64,000 bases of DNA from Cladocopium goreaui. Its lineage: Eukaryota > Sar > Dinophyceae > Suessiales > Symbiodiniaceae. The notes below the pieces were generated by a model, which did not search any database, had not been told where the DNA came from, and worked only from the letters and a program-made list of their open reading frames with translations. Every line of letters starts with the position of its first letter. Within the stretch, counting starts at the first letter, position 1. The translations under genes were made by a program, and so were the position numbers. Below are positions 1 to 14,200 of this stretch, one piece after another. The stretch lies in assembly GCA_947184155.2 (NCBI GenBank), contig CAMXCT020000114.1, positions 910,848 through 974,847 on the forward strand, read 5' to 3'.

Positions 1-1476
1 TATGTTACTTTATGGACATCCGTCCTTTGAGAAGATGATCCCAAATCTATCCAAATTTATGAACTTTTAGATACAGCAATTTGGGTTGCTAGTATTTCTG
101 GGTGATTGGAACATGTTGGAACCATGGGAACCATTAAAACGAGTCGTGCATTTAAGGTCTACTGCGCTGTGACTCGCCAGCAACGGGATCCTTGGGTGCA
201 TCTTTCGGGACTAAGCGCCTCCAATGATTTTGAACAGCAAATATGTCATAACTGGTAACTGAAGCAAAGTTGAACCGACAACAGCACAATGATGTGGGAG
301 AACCTAAACCCAACTGTTACCCCCCCATATTAAGCCCGACCGCAACAACAACAGCTCACCAACTTCAACATTGAACCCCTTTTGTGTCATAAAGTGTGAG
401 ATGGGGGGCAGGTCGATGCAAAAGGTCAGATCGTTTTTTTGAAAGCGTGTTTGCGACAAAAAAATAACGGTGCTTACATCTATTCCATAAAACCTTTGAG
501 ATTGTCATTTTGCACGCCGTTTTTTAATTGTGCAAACCCAAGCTGGGGAGGCTTGTCCTTTCATTAGGCCCACCCTTTACAATGACAACACCCATGTTAG
601 AATCAATATTGCGAGCGGGGTTGTATGGAAGTACATTTTTGTACGTATATTATGGATGCATGTTGAACAGCGTACCATCAAGTCAATATGTATCATAATA
701 TAATGTAACACAATATATCCATATTGTATACAACAGACATAATATATAATAAAATAGAACAACTACCTGACAAATATTTAATTTAACAAATATATAGTAC
801 AAACATAGTATTTTCGGTATATATATACATACATATAACGTATTTTTAGTGTGTATACATAGTATATTTAGTATATATGTATATATTTTTTGTATTTAAA
901 CTATGACAATTAATTTTCAATAATGTTTAATATCGGCAATAATGATTTTGTTTTTTTTCAAAAAATATGATTTAGATATTTAGCCAGTCATAAACAATCT
1001 ATGGTACATCGCTTGTGGTTTTAAATTTCTTATTTTAGTTTTAATACTTAATATCTGATTTGCAATTTTGAAGGTCAAATTCAATTTACTGTTTGATTTT
1101 ATGTGCAATAACTGACGTATATATTTTGACAAATGAATATACTGAAATACAATGTTTAATTTATATGTTCGAAGTAATTTAAGATAATACACAATTTAGT
1201 GCTACAATTTAATGAAATATTGTAAATTTAACAAAATATGATATATCATCATATCAAAAAAAAACAAGTTCATGTGACATTGCATAATTTAATATATTGC
1301 AATTTTATACTGCATAACATTATATTTATATCCTATAATGTAATTCGTTAAACATTTACTACGATAGTATTTATGTATACATATATATATATATATACAT
1401 ATATATATATTGTATAGACCTGTTTTACGTATAAACTATCCAAACTTGTGAGCTTCCCATCTGGCCAGCCCCTGAG
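1..1476. other. Upstream AT-rich non-coding stretch
   Basis: I see no supportable exon here. Bases 1-600 have ordinary composition. From about 600 to 1440 the DNA is strongly AT-rich, with TATATA runs around 815-890 and 1380-1410. The N-terminal part of the Patched-like protein (first transmembrane helix and first extracellular domain) is missing from its first visible exon, so it should lie upstream, probably outside the window. Confidence 0.5.
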
Positions 1477-2224
1477 ATCATGCTTGGCAAGTGCGACGCG
1501 GTGCACAGCGGAGCAGCGATGGCCTTCGTGGCAGTGGCCATCGTCGGATTGACGATCGTCTCCACGTTGGGTTTGATGGGTTACTTCCAGGTGCCCAATG
1601 GCCCCTGGGCGATGAATTTTGGAAGTCTGAACATGTTGGATGAACCATTTTTGAAGCATCAAACATGGGGGTTACTGCGGGTTTGCGTATATGGCGACGT
1701 TTATTTCACTGAATATATTGCGATTCACCGCAAATTTCAATGGGGTATAGCTGGGGATAGCACCAGCCATGTGGGATTTACCAACAAACATAGGGTGGGA
1801 GTGTGATGTCACATTTATACAATGGATACATTTGAAATCATTTGAATATATACAATGATTGTATAATGAGGATATACACAACAATGTCATGAATGGGCGT
1901 TCTTGAAAACTGTGCATTAGCTGCAATTTATACCCTCCATATATATAATATATATGCATTGTTATTTCTGTTATTGGGGAATATGATGTTGCGAACTTGG
2001 TGCCAATGTTTAAGAAAGGAACGAACCGATTCAAACTAATATTCAATTCTTGTTGGAAGGTTTACACTTCCCTACGCATCCTGGGACAAATGATTTCTGC
2101 GCATTTTTGCGGCTGAGGTAACTTGAACAACAACCTGTACTTCCTCCTGCTGGGTCTGGGCGTGGATGACGCCTTTGTACTAACCTCTGAATACTTGACG
2201 CACTCCAGAGAAGCCAAAACCAAG
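1477..2224 (+). CDS. Patched-like gene, exons for SSD helices 2-4
   Basis: Exon 1477-1600 encodes a hydrophobic helix (AMAFVAVAIVGLTIVSTLGL) and ends PNG. Exon 2118-2224 begins by completing the Gly codon, continues NLNNNLYFLLLGLGVDDAFV and ends REAKTK. The joined reading GYFQVPNGNLNNNLYF matches the usual spacing before the GxGVDD motif of the sterol-sensing domain. Both introns here begin with GC (1601 and 2225). The canonical-looking GT at 1591 would break the frame, and that decides the junction. Confidence 0.85.
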
Positions 2225-5200
2225 GCAAGGATGGAAGTTTGGGCTGCTGCTGGGGCGGGGGTGCCCTAAATAACCCTGAGTCACGCAAAGTCGTTTTAGT
2301 GTTCTAACTCCATCAGTGATCAGGCACGGTCACTCCCTACTAGGTGAAGGCCTTTCGTTTACTAATCTAGTTGTCACCTGTTGTCACCTGTCAACACCAG
2401 AAACGGTTGTTGCACACCTTGGGTAGGTTTGGTTCTGTGCAATCCCAACTTGCCGTTTGAAAGTCTTACCAATGACATCTTATGACCATTTTGTGATCCA
2501 ACACCTTGGATCTCTTGCATGGTCAGGGTGGTTCTTTGGACGTGCCTGAGCTCATTGCCAAGACGGCACGCACTGGTGGCATTTCTGTAACTGGGCAGCC
2601 CAGATACCGTTGGAGAACTGCCAAGTTCCATGGGGAATTCCTGGAGAGCGCCCTAAAAACAAAGCTTCCCTTGAAAAGTTCCCAGAAATCAAACATGTTG
2701 CGGGTAGTTCCCTAAGAAGTAAAACAATGTAAAACAGTGGTTCTCCTAAAAGTAAACCATCAGTAGTCCCCAAAATATCTCCCCGGAAAGTTCCAACACC
2801 ATCGACGTTCCTCCAAAACGAATGGTGTGGGAAGCTGCCGGGAAGCTGAACACATTTATCATCCAGAAGGGTTGCAAAGTTTTTCTTAGGGCACTCCTAG
2901 TCTTTGCTGCCAATGTTTTAGCAGGTTCTAGAGTTTTTTCACGGTCTCAAACCTAATCAAACCTCTGTATCTCACTTTTCCCTGTACTGCTAGCAAATTC
3001 CACCCAACCAAAACCCAGTTTTTTTCCAGGTTTTTTTTTCACTTGGAATCAAATTCAAATCACCAACCAGCCCAGCCAGGGCAGTTTCGGCCAATCTTCG
3101 AAGCGTCGGATCAGGTGCTGATCACCTCCGCCACCGATGCCTTGGCCTTCTTGGTGGGTGCCACCACAGTGCTGCCGGCGCTCAGCTGGTTCTGCACCTA
3201 TGCAGGTGGGGAAAAAACAACGGTGGGATATCGGTACTGTTGGTATTTGATGAGGTGAACCCAATCAAGACCGGTCTCCAATTTTTGTGGTTTATGAAAT
3301 TGGGCTTACCCCGAAAAAATGGGATTCAAAATGACATTCAAAGGTGTGCAAAAAATCACCATAGATCTAATCATTGGCCTCTTAGTATCTCTTTGTAACC
3401 CCGACATCAGCCACCCAAAAATCAGGTCGTTACTCGCACTCACCTATCTTTTGCAGTCATCCATTGCTTGCTACTGATTACCAGTGATTGCAATAAATAT
3501 ATATATATAACAAATATGTTATGAGAATTCCAAAGTGGGAAACCATATCTCCATTCTCAGTGAGGCGTGTCGATTTGCCTTTGCTACACCTTTCAGCTCA
3601 CCGTGTTCCTGCCTTGCTTGGCCCTGAATGCCCGCCGTGCGCATTCGGGGTAGGTGGGGGGTTGGGGTTTAGGTAGGGAAGCTTCAAACTTGGAGAAAAA
3701 CATGTAGGGATGTTTCACATCGTCATTTTTGAATATTTTTGATAGGCCACCCCCATTTTCCAAGCTACTTTGTTCTTTTTGAATTGGCACCGCAGAAAAA
3801 CCACCGGATTCACAAATGTTGGATTTGCTCCCATTGAAGCAGAAGGCATCCGAATCCATTTGATATACAAACTGTTTCAGGTTGAGAAACTTGCCCCAGT
3901 GAGTTGAACATCGATTTTCCGTGAGTTTACCCCAAAAAACCCATGAGTTCCACATGATGTTGCATCAAGTGGGAACAACTGCCACCTCTACAGGTACAGC
4001 CGCCAGCCGGGTGGATTGCTGCTGCTGCTTCAAGGTGGCGGAGCGTAGCTTGGATGATCCGCAGGGCTGCTGTTGCTGCTGCCTGCCACAGAAGGTATCT
4101 TGGCCAAGGAACTCAAGGACTCACGCAGGTTAGGAAGCTAAGAATGGGGATCTTCATGGATATTCACCAAATGATAATATGGATTTATATGCGAATAATT
4201 CATGTTATTGATCAAGTTGGAGAGATGAAGTGTGGATATAAAATATTCTGAGCCACCAACATCTTTCATAAAAGCATTCAACGTATTGGGATAATGAGAG
4301 TTCAAGAATCAACAATTACAAAACTAAAATGGTGGATGAAGCAAGGTGTGGCCTTAAATGGCCACTCAAAGACTCGGGATATGACTCGGTCATGCTGTGA
4401 TTCATCAAGACGTCAATATCGTCAATGAATTTCAACTACCCAATGGGATGATGGTGGTGGCGGACAGGCATTTGGGTGATATGGCTTTGTCTCAAAATAT
4501 GCTACCCCGATAGACCCCATGGCTTATCATGGCTTATCATCATTTTCCCTATTGAAAAATAGATTGCCATGGCAACAGATTGTATCCCCCATTGGCTTGC
4601 CTCCCCAGGTCTTCAAGGGTGGAGTGATCAAGAAAGGCTCGGATTATGGGGGAGTCGGAGGTGTCCCGGTCGGAAATGATCTACAACTGGGTAAAATTAG
4701 TTTGTAGAATCCGTGATGATCCTGTTTCTGAGGTAGCCCCTGCATGAATCATCTTGTGGAGTGCTTTTGTTTGCCAAGAGATGGTAAAATCTGTTTCGGT
4801 GATCGAGACCTGTGGCTCATTTCCTGCTCTGGCGAGAGCCTCTTGAATTTGACCTGGAGAATCAGTATAGTGCATGGCATGCACACGGATGCCAGTAGCG
4901 AAATGGGTTCTGGACCGACCGATGTATATATTTAGCTGACAAATGTCAAACATGTTTTGATATATTGAAGCATAACAGTGACTTCAATGGAAGTCTTGCA
5001 CCTGTTGGTCCTGTTCGTGCTTGAATTTTCTTCACATGATATGAACGCATCCGTGTAATATGTGGGATTCCGTACATCCCAGAAGCTCCAGAATAATTGT
5101 TTCGAAGCCTCAGCAGACCGCGTTGCAGAGACGTTGCTCGGGCAGCTTGCAGCCCAACATTATTGGAGTTCCCCTCAGCTGCCCGAATCGCATACACATT

Positions 5201-8200
5201 CGACCAAATCTTTGACCCCAAGCGGGATTGGATGGACTATAGTGACTACACCCCCTGATACTGAACAAATCCAGGTTCATAAAGCTTTCAGCAACTTCCA
5301 GTCTTCATCAGTCTTCCAGGTAAAGTCTGTTGAAATTGACAGGCCAACTAGTCTCCATGGCCATGTTTGCACCAGTGCAGTCATACTGAGATGGAACAGC
5401 TCGACGTGGACCAAAAGATCCTGGAGAAAGATGTCAATCCTGTTTGTTTTTGGGGTTTTGACTTTTGACATATTGTTCTTAAAAAAGATTGGACCATTTG
5501 TCTTAAATTTTATACTGTATTCATTTTTTGTTCGAAGAGGCACCGTCCAAAACAGTACAAGTCGCATCCATCATTCATCATTCGTGACAGAATGATACAA
5601 AATGAACCAAGGCGTACCTAAACAATCCTAAAACAGGCATTCTAGACATGCATCAGGGTCCAGGTCAGGCTGAAAGCAGTTGGTTTTGGTGTTCAACCCA
5701 GGATCGTTCACAATTTCAAGGCGATCCGGGAGGCCGTCATCTATGAGCATCCTGACAGAGTGGTCGACCTGCAAGCGGCGATGCTAGAGGAGGCGGCCAA
5801 TATGTGGGAGAGTGTGCGCGCGACTCGAGCCCACGCGAATCAGATCCTGTTGTTGCTTGGGGCTGACGGCAAAGACTCTCAATTGCAGGACGGCCAGGGC
5901 AGTGCTGAGTTAATTTTTAAGCCAAGCACCGTTTTTTTTGTGGTCTTAGAGGGGTGATGGGGGGTGTACATGTGTGAAACATGTGTGAAGCACTTTCCAA
6001 TCCTCAGGCTTTCCCTGTATCCATTGTTTGGCCTTTTCCAGGACCCGGACTTGGCCATTGAGACTCCTGGCAGCCCTGGCAACGTTTTTGGTGTGCTCAA
6101 AGCAGTCCGCCAATGTGCAGCTGACATGACGAAGCCCGATGCAGATCGGAGCACGAGTGCCGTGAGATCAGTGTGTCAACTGATCATTTCTGCTGCTCGG
6201 CAAGCTGAGGAGCTGCTGCGGCCATTCGTGCTGGTGGAAATTTTGGGCGAGCGTTCTGATGTGTTTACAGACCACACTGCCCGATCACACCCACATGCCC
6301 CCCTGGCAGGGACTGTCACAGGAGTTACGTGGAGTGTGGCCGAATCATCTGCACAAGAGGGCGCAGAGACTTTCAACCTTCCTGAGGCCATTTCAGGGGG
6401 TGAAACAGAAACAAAAATGCAGGCCTTGGAGCATGAATTGCGGGAGTTGCAGACTGGACAAAAGAGTAAAGAAGACCACAACATAGCTGCGAAACTGCAG
6501 GAGCTAGGCAGACTGAGTCGAGAGGTTGGAGATCTCAAACAAGCCAAGCAGCACTTGGATGAGTCCTTGCGAATGCAGCTCTTCTTGCACGGGGACAAAG
6601 ATCACCCAGACATTGCAGCGACACTGCAGGAGCTAGGAATCTTGAGTAAGCAGGCTGGAGATCCCGGGGAAGCACAGCAGCACTTCCAGAAGTCCTTAAG
6701 AATGAAACGATCCTTGCATGGGAACGGCGATCACCTTGAAGTTGCTACAACGCTACATGCTCTAGGCCTTGGAAGTAGGCAGGCTGGAGATCTCGAGCAA
6801 GCAAAACAGCACCTGACAGAGTCCTTGAGAATGAAGCGCTCCTTGTATGGGGAGATGGATCACCCTAGCATTGCCAAGACACTGCATGCGCTCGGCCTTG
6901 TTGGTCAGCAGTCTGGAGATCTCAATGGAGCCAAGAAGTACTTGGATGCGTCTTTCAGAATGAAGCGCTCATTGCACGGTGACAGGGATCACCCTAGTAT
7001 TGCTGCAGCACTGCATGAGCTAGGCCGCTTCAGTCGACAAACTGGAGATCTCAAGAAAGCGAAGGAGTATTTGGATGAGTCCTTGAGAATGAAACGTTGC
7101 TTGCATGGGGACAGGGATCACCCCAATGTTGCTAAGACTCTGCACGCACTTGGCGTTGTAGTCCAGCAGACTGGAGATCTCAATGGAGCGAAGAAGTACT
7201 TGGATGAGTCTTTGAGAATGAAGCGCGCCTTGCACGGGGACAGTGATCACCCTGACATTGCTTCCACACTGCGCGAGCTAGGCAACTTGAGCCGGCAGTC
7301 TGGGTATCTCAAACAAGCGAAGCAGCACTTGGATGAGTCCTTGAGAATGCAGTGCTCCTTGCATGTGGAGAGACATCATCCCAACATTGCTGCAACACTG
7401 CATGCGCTGGGTAACCTGAGTCTGCAGGCTGGAGATCTCAAGAAAGCCAGGGAGTATTTGGATGAGTCCTTGAGAATGAAGCGTTGCTTGCATGGGGACA
7501 CGGATCACCCAGACGTTGCCACGACCCTGCGCGAGCTGGGTAGACTGACTCGTGAGGTTGGGGATCTCAAGCAAGCTAAGCAACACTTGGATGAGTCCTT
7601 GCGAATGCAGCTCTCCTTGCACGGGGACAAAGATCACCCAGACATTGCAGCGACACTGCAGGAGCTAGGAATCTTGAGTAAGCAGGCTGGAGATCCCGGG
7701 GAAGCACAGCAGCACTTCCAGAAGTCCTTAAGAATGAAACGATCCTTGCATGGGAACGGCAATCACCCTTAAGGTTCCTGCAACACCGCCCTCGTGAGTC
7801 AGCAGCCTATGAAGCAGCACTTGGCTGAGGGCTTGTGAATGAAGCGCTCCTTGCATGGAGACGAGGATCACCCTGACATCGCTTCGTCGCTGGTCTAGGC
7901 AACTTGAATCTGCGCGCTGCAGATCTCAAGCAAGTGAAGCAGTACGTGGATGAGTCCTTTTCCCAAGTCTCATGGAGATAGATGAGGTGACCTGAGCCAC
8001 CTCATGCCAGATGCCGCACACAAGATGCTTGCTCCTGGCTATGGCAAAATAGATGAACCTTGTGTGCTCTTATTGTAGTTGAACTTTTCAACGTGGAGAT
8101 GATTCGTCGGTACTCGGGTCAAGAAGGGCATAGAATCATAGAATTGAACTTGACGCCAAGGCATGAAGGAATAGAATGGAATAGATTCCTTCTCCTCATT

Positions 8201-11200
8201 TGCAGATTTACTCAACGAATCTGATTCCACCAGTTCTTATAATGTTAACCCAGGATTAACATCACCCCAGCTTATTATAACAAGGCGGGACATCACCCCA
8301 GCTTATTGTAACAAGGCGGGTACACATTATCTTACTAGATCTTACTAGTATTGTTTCGCAATTTGTGGGGTAATTCCATGTAATTCCACCAGATAGTCAG
8401 GCTCTAATGCCGATGCCCCCGGACATCAGCGGAGGTTTGAGGAAGTTCACTGAGCAAACCACGAAGCCCATTGGGCAGGCGCCAGCGGGATGGGTGACCT
8501 CGTACATCTCAAGAAACTGTCACCGTGTCGCAAGATCTGTGGAAGATCGAAGTTACATGAAGTAGCCTCCAACAATCAAGCATGGTGATTGAGAATCCAT
8601 CATCTATAATTAATATCTATAGATGATGTTCCCATATTTTCCCACAAAACCTAGCTAGCCACGTTTGATGACGGGAGGGCAAGCATTTCTGACTGATCAC
8701 TAGGATCACAATGTGTATATTGACCCTGGCCCTTTCACCCAAGCGCAGGTGGTGACCTTTATCCTTTTCGCCATCATCACCGGCGTTGGAATCTTTGGCA
8801 CGACTAAGATCTACAAGGAACGCCAATGGAGTGGACGAAAGATTGATACTCTTTGAATTTTTGTCCAAGAGTTTTTTTGCGTTGTCTTTATTATTCCCAA
8901 TTTCGTTAGCTGATTTCCATGCTTCACTTCTTCCATGTCCTTGCTTTCCTGTCTTCTTGTCCTTCAGTTTCTTCCTTTGCCTCCAAAGTCTGTGTCCATG
9001 GATGTGGGCACCAATGGTTTGGAGCTCCAGAAATTCAACTCTGTACTTTTTTCATCTTTTTTCAAAGAGTCTGTTGATAGAGTTGAGGATGTTGGGAACC
9101 CACATGATTTTCGTGGAAGCAAACACTTACATGGACCATTGAATGCGACCTGACCATAAATGCTGGTTAGATCTAATCGATATTGGCGATATTGGGGGAG
9201 TTGCATCAGAAACGCCTGAATAAATATTGGAGGAGTGGTTATGAATCATCCAGACTCATCATGACCCATCTACACATGTTGAGAGGGAAATGCTCCGACA
9301 TGCCCTTGCAGGACTTCAAGCTCGAGTGGTTCATTCCAGATTCTTCCTATGTGTCTCTTGGCATTGGATCCCCTCACATTGACATGGAATCTCCGGCACG
9401 GATCTCCTTCAGGAATGCTTTCATAGAGCACCTATATAAGTGGTGCTAAAATGTGCAAAAACATTTTGTGCAACATCCAAAGCGCGCTGGCAAGAAATAT
9501 AGGAAACTATTATCTGCCATATTTATCCATATTCTGCCATGTATTCTGCCATCCCATACCACCGACACAACGGGTGACCCCAAGGAACACCTTCTTCACG
9601 ATCAACAGTGAGAACTTTGCCACAGGCGCCTGGATCAAAATGAGGGCTGTGACGGCCTGGATGGATTTATAGCTGGTACTGAAACTGAGGTTCCAAGTAG
9701 CAAGATGAAGAGGATACGGTGATGCAGTGGCCCACAAAATCTGAGTTTTGGTTAACATGGTTCTGTTGAAACCAATTTTAGAAGCTGAGGGCCCAGATCG
9801 ATGTGTTCACAGGCCAAGGGGCCATGATTTTTGAATATCTTTGGTAGTTGAGTTTTCGCATGCAAATTGCTGGATTCCAAATCTGGAGCAGTTTGAACAT
9901 ACTATGAAACAGGTTCGGATTCATACTCGAGTTGTAGGATGCATGTGGCATGTTTGCAGGGTGGTTAGTTGTGTTTGACTGGATTGATCTGATTTGATTC
10001 CCTCTGCGAATACAGATCGAACAGTCCAATCTATGATAACACCATGTGGATCTTGGCTCTGTATCCCTAAGATTTTGTCGAAAACACACATGTTTGACAT
10101 TCTTAGTCCATCAAATCTTTGGGGTAGAAATGTTGATCCATTCACATTTGCAGATTGAGATGCCACTTGCCAAGAGCCTCAACTGTTGGACAAGCTGGGT
10201 CAAAGCGTTGAATTCAGCAAGTTTCCATGGTGCCCACTACAGCTGGTTGTCAGGTATCACAGTTCCCCTTTTTCAGGTACCACCGTGGGTTTCCAAAGCC
10301 CTGGTGGCTACCGGTGGCTCGAGGCACGCCCATCACGGTGAACTTCCCAGAATCCAACGCCTTCAGCATGCAGAGCAACCTCCATGAGGTCTATGACTAC
10401 TTGAACAGCACTCATTTGGTGAACAAGGCGTGGTCGAGCTGGGGCAAATCCACCAGAAACGGGGGATGCCCCCAAAGTTATCCCAACCCCAAATGGTCCT
10501 GGCGGATGTGACGCAGGGCATTGCAGGGCTCGCAACCTGGGTTGCCAATGTTCTTTTTGTGCACAAGGATGGCATGTGGAGCCGGAATTTGATCAAGCTG
10601 TTTAGCATTGTTAATGCCTTTGCAGACGATTCTATTGCTGGGAAATAATCACTACATATCACTACACAGCTTTGGATCCTTTGCTTGGCACCATTTGAGG
10701 GTTCCGCAAATGGGGGGACCCCCAAATCATGCATTTCAATGGTTTTTTTCATCATAAACCATTGATTTTGGGGCACTCCAGATTTGTGGAAAACCCCATT
10801 TATCATCCTGCGCCCATCGATGGTGGCATCATCTTGACATCTGGGCTACCGCCGGCGCAGGATGTAGCGGTGGATAGCTGGTATGAAGAGTTCATGGAGT
10901 GGGCCACCGAGCCAACTCAGGCGGAGCTGAGTAGTCAGCTGATTGGTGTTTTCGCGTGTCTATATCATTTTGGCCACCTTCTTGCTCTACCCCACCCACA
11001 TATATAATATAAACATAATACATCATAATACATATTATATGTATATAATATATAATTATATATATATAATATATATATACATATATATGTTTATACAATT
11101 CATACTACTTCCACTTGCCATGACCTGCAGACATCGGATGTTGATTCTCATACCAGCCCTTTGTTGGGCATCACCAAAACAGCACATCGGACATGTTGGG

Positions 11201-14200
11201 ATCCACCGACATGGTGCGTTTTGATTAAAACGTGTCGTTTTATGTCGCCAGAAATCCATCCTGGGCTTACTGTCATTTACTGTCACCCATGGGTAACCTC
11301 CGCTGAGTTATGTGGATAGGTTTCCCTTCCAAGGGCCTCATTTGGGTTTGCTCAACACTGAAGCGCCTTTTGACTCGATACTTTGCTACGCAGATGATGG
11401 AATTGGGATTCTCAAGATGGCGACAAATTGTCTAGGCGAGTCTAGGCTATGCTGCTTATGTGAGGTACTGTCATGGTCTAGCAATGCCGCTGATTGGATA
11501 CCATTGTAGATTGATCACAAGAGATTGACAGGCACGCCAATATTGGAACTCGCATAAATCAGACATACTTGTACATGTCTTAAGGCACTTGAGCTGAATA
11601 TTGATCTTACCATCTCCGAACAATGATAGACCCTGAGGATACGCCATGTTCCAAGCCCCCATTTGGCAGGGTCTAATTATAGTTGTGGGGAGGCTGCCAC
11701 GGCGGATGACACCTTCACTCCTTCTCGCACGGCCACTGACGCTGTGTTTGGCGTCGAAACAGAGTTCTACACGGCTCTGCACTTGTGGCGCCTTGGCGAT
11801 GTGGCGGAAGGGCGTTGTGGGATGAAAAGATATGATATGAATTGATATGATATGAGCCAACCAGATCAGGTAGTACATTGCTTACATAACATAGACATAT
11901 ATAACATTACGGCCAGGCGCTGCGTGTTGCCCGGAAAGTTCACATGGCGTTTAAGCAATATCCTTCAACATGCTCAAACACCTGCGCAGGGCCATTGTTT
12001 TGAGATTTCCCAGACGACGAGCCTTAAACCCTAAATCCTAAACCCAAAACCCAAAAACCTAAAACCCTAAAACCTCAAACCAAAAACCCTAAAACCTAAA
12101 CCCTGAAAACTTTGAATCCTAAGCCAGAAAGTTCTGTGTATATGCAGTATTTTCTGCAATCTCTCCTATCTTATTCAACAACTTGACATCCTCAATGTTA
12201 ATGTCTGGGCAACACGCGGCGTCTGTGGGTAACATTACGTACATGAAAGATCATGAATCAGAACAGTACATTGTTTGTAACTGCTGGGGTCGCCCACCCC
12301 TTCACTCCCAGCTTGCGTTCAGCGGTGAGGTACCGCACCAATGTGGGGTCGCGCTTCCGCAACTCTTTGAGCTGGAAAGACGAGGAAGTTCGGTGGAAGA
12401 TCCAGGGTGAATAGGGTGACCTGGTCGGGAGATGTTGGGACCGGGATGGGACTGACCGGGGATGTGCCGAATTGAGGATCACAAGCCTGGGACGAAATGT
12501 CATGTAAGAAATGTAAGGGACCTCTGATTTGAATGACTTTACAAGTTACATTCCTGGGATGTTTGTCCAATGTTTGGGATTATGATCAGCAATGGTAGGG
12601 AGAAATGCCCCAGACCCAGCTGACCCGCGATGCCTAGGATCTGGTACAGTTCATGGATCAACTCTTATATAATGGACGGAAACACAGAGATCGATCATAT
12701 CATTGTCATGGCGTAAGGTTTGGGAGTAGGGAAACTGAGAAAACATCCTGGGATTGAGTATCTCATGCTATCCCAATAGTTTAGGTTGTTTCGACCCGCT
12801 GAGGCCTGCATATTCGACCTGCCATCATGTGACCTTAATGCTCTGTTGCAGGACTGCAACGTGAACGCCACTGTGGATGCCCTCCCAACCGGCTGCACAG
12901 TGTGGGGGCTCTTAGAATCCGTCCGCAGCTGCTGGTGTTTCTGGTGGAAGAGCTTATTGAGTTCGATTTGCAACCTCCAGGAATCAATCAGTAGAAGCAA
13001 AAACCAGTGTCTCGTGTATTTATGCATATTATTGCTCTACTTGATGCTGTAAAACTGTACTGATACAATAACATTATAACATTCATCTACATGTCTGCAG
13101 GTTGCTTGGTTCTGCCCCAATCATCTCGTGAACCGAACCCACCCGCAATCCATGTTTTCCGGTAAATGCCAGCATTTGTTTCCTACAATATCACCATATA
13201 TCACCACTTGTGCTGGCAAAACATCTCCAGAGTTGCTGATCAGACACGCTTGGAATCTCTCCAGCATTCCTAGACTTGGATGAAGTGAACATCTGCAGGA
13301 AGTCTCTATATTTCACTGGTAAAAAAACTATGGTTTCCTGGAACATGTCCCTTCAAACAGCCCAGTGAAGCATATTCTTGTGTCTTTTCAAAACAGGCTA
13401 TCCAAAATAATACATATAATTATATATAATTTATAATTATATATATATAATGTATATATACATTCATGAATCATCATGAATCAATCTGAAATTCAGCCAG
13501 TTTCTCCATTTCAATGGGCCATTGGGGGGTGCCAAGGACCGACGGTCTGAAGGCCTCCCGCTTCAACGCGGAGCTGGCTCTGGAGGTAACCAATCGAGGC
13601 GCTTCCCGGAGAATATGGGGAGGCAGTTGGAGCTACGAGTTTCTCAATCACATGCTATACTGGCATATACTAGCTATACAATAAGCATATCTATATAGTA
13701 TTATATATAATATTATATATATAGGCATATCATATCCATAATAGAATCTAATAGAAGGTTGGGGCATATGTAGGGGATGACCTCACTAAAAGATATTGTT
13801 ACGGGAACAGATGCATGGTGAATGACTTGGGAATCTGAGCCCCATTAGAAAATCAACGGATGTACTGTCAATTGACAATGCTCCTTTCCTGCGGCTTGAT
13901 TCACCCTGGAGGCACCGACCGCTATGACACGATGACAAGCATGAGGAGCAAGGCAGGTTCTCTGATATGGTGTCCGTATTTTTGTGAAAAAGTTGTGGAC
14001 GGTGTTGAAGGCAGCACGTGGTACCTGTAAGTGGTGGCCCACCTTGCCCAAACCATCTGACCTGCAGCTTGCATTTTGAGAGGCGAAAATTCGGAAGTGG
14101 ACTCTCACAATGCGTCACAATGTATCACAATGTATGGTCGATTTGGAATGCCCAAGCACAAACGTAGCATGGTTTCCTTATACCTAAACATCCTAAAGAA

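Noticed and set aside
4946..5221. Minus-strand frame (IWSNVYAIRAAEGNSNNVGL) as an exon
   Set aside because: It lies inside a plus-strand gene, has no recognisable family and no neighbouring minus-strand exon.
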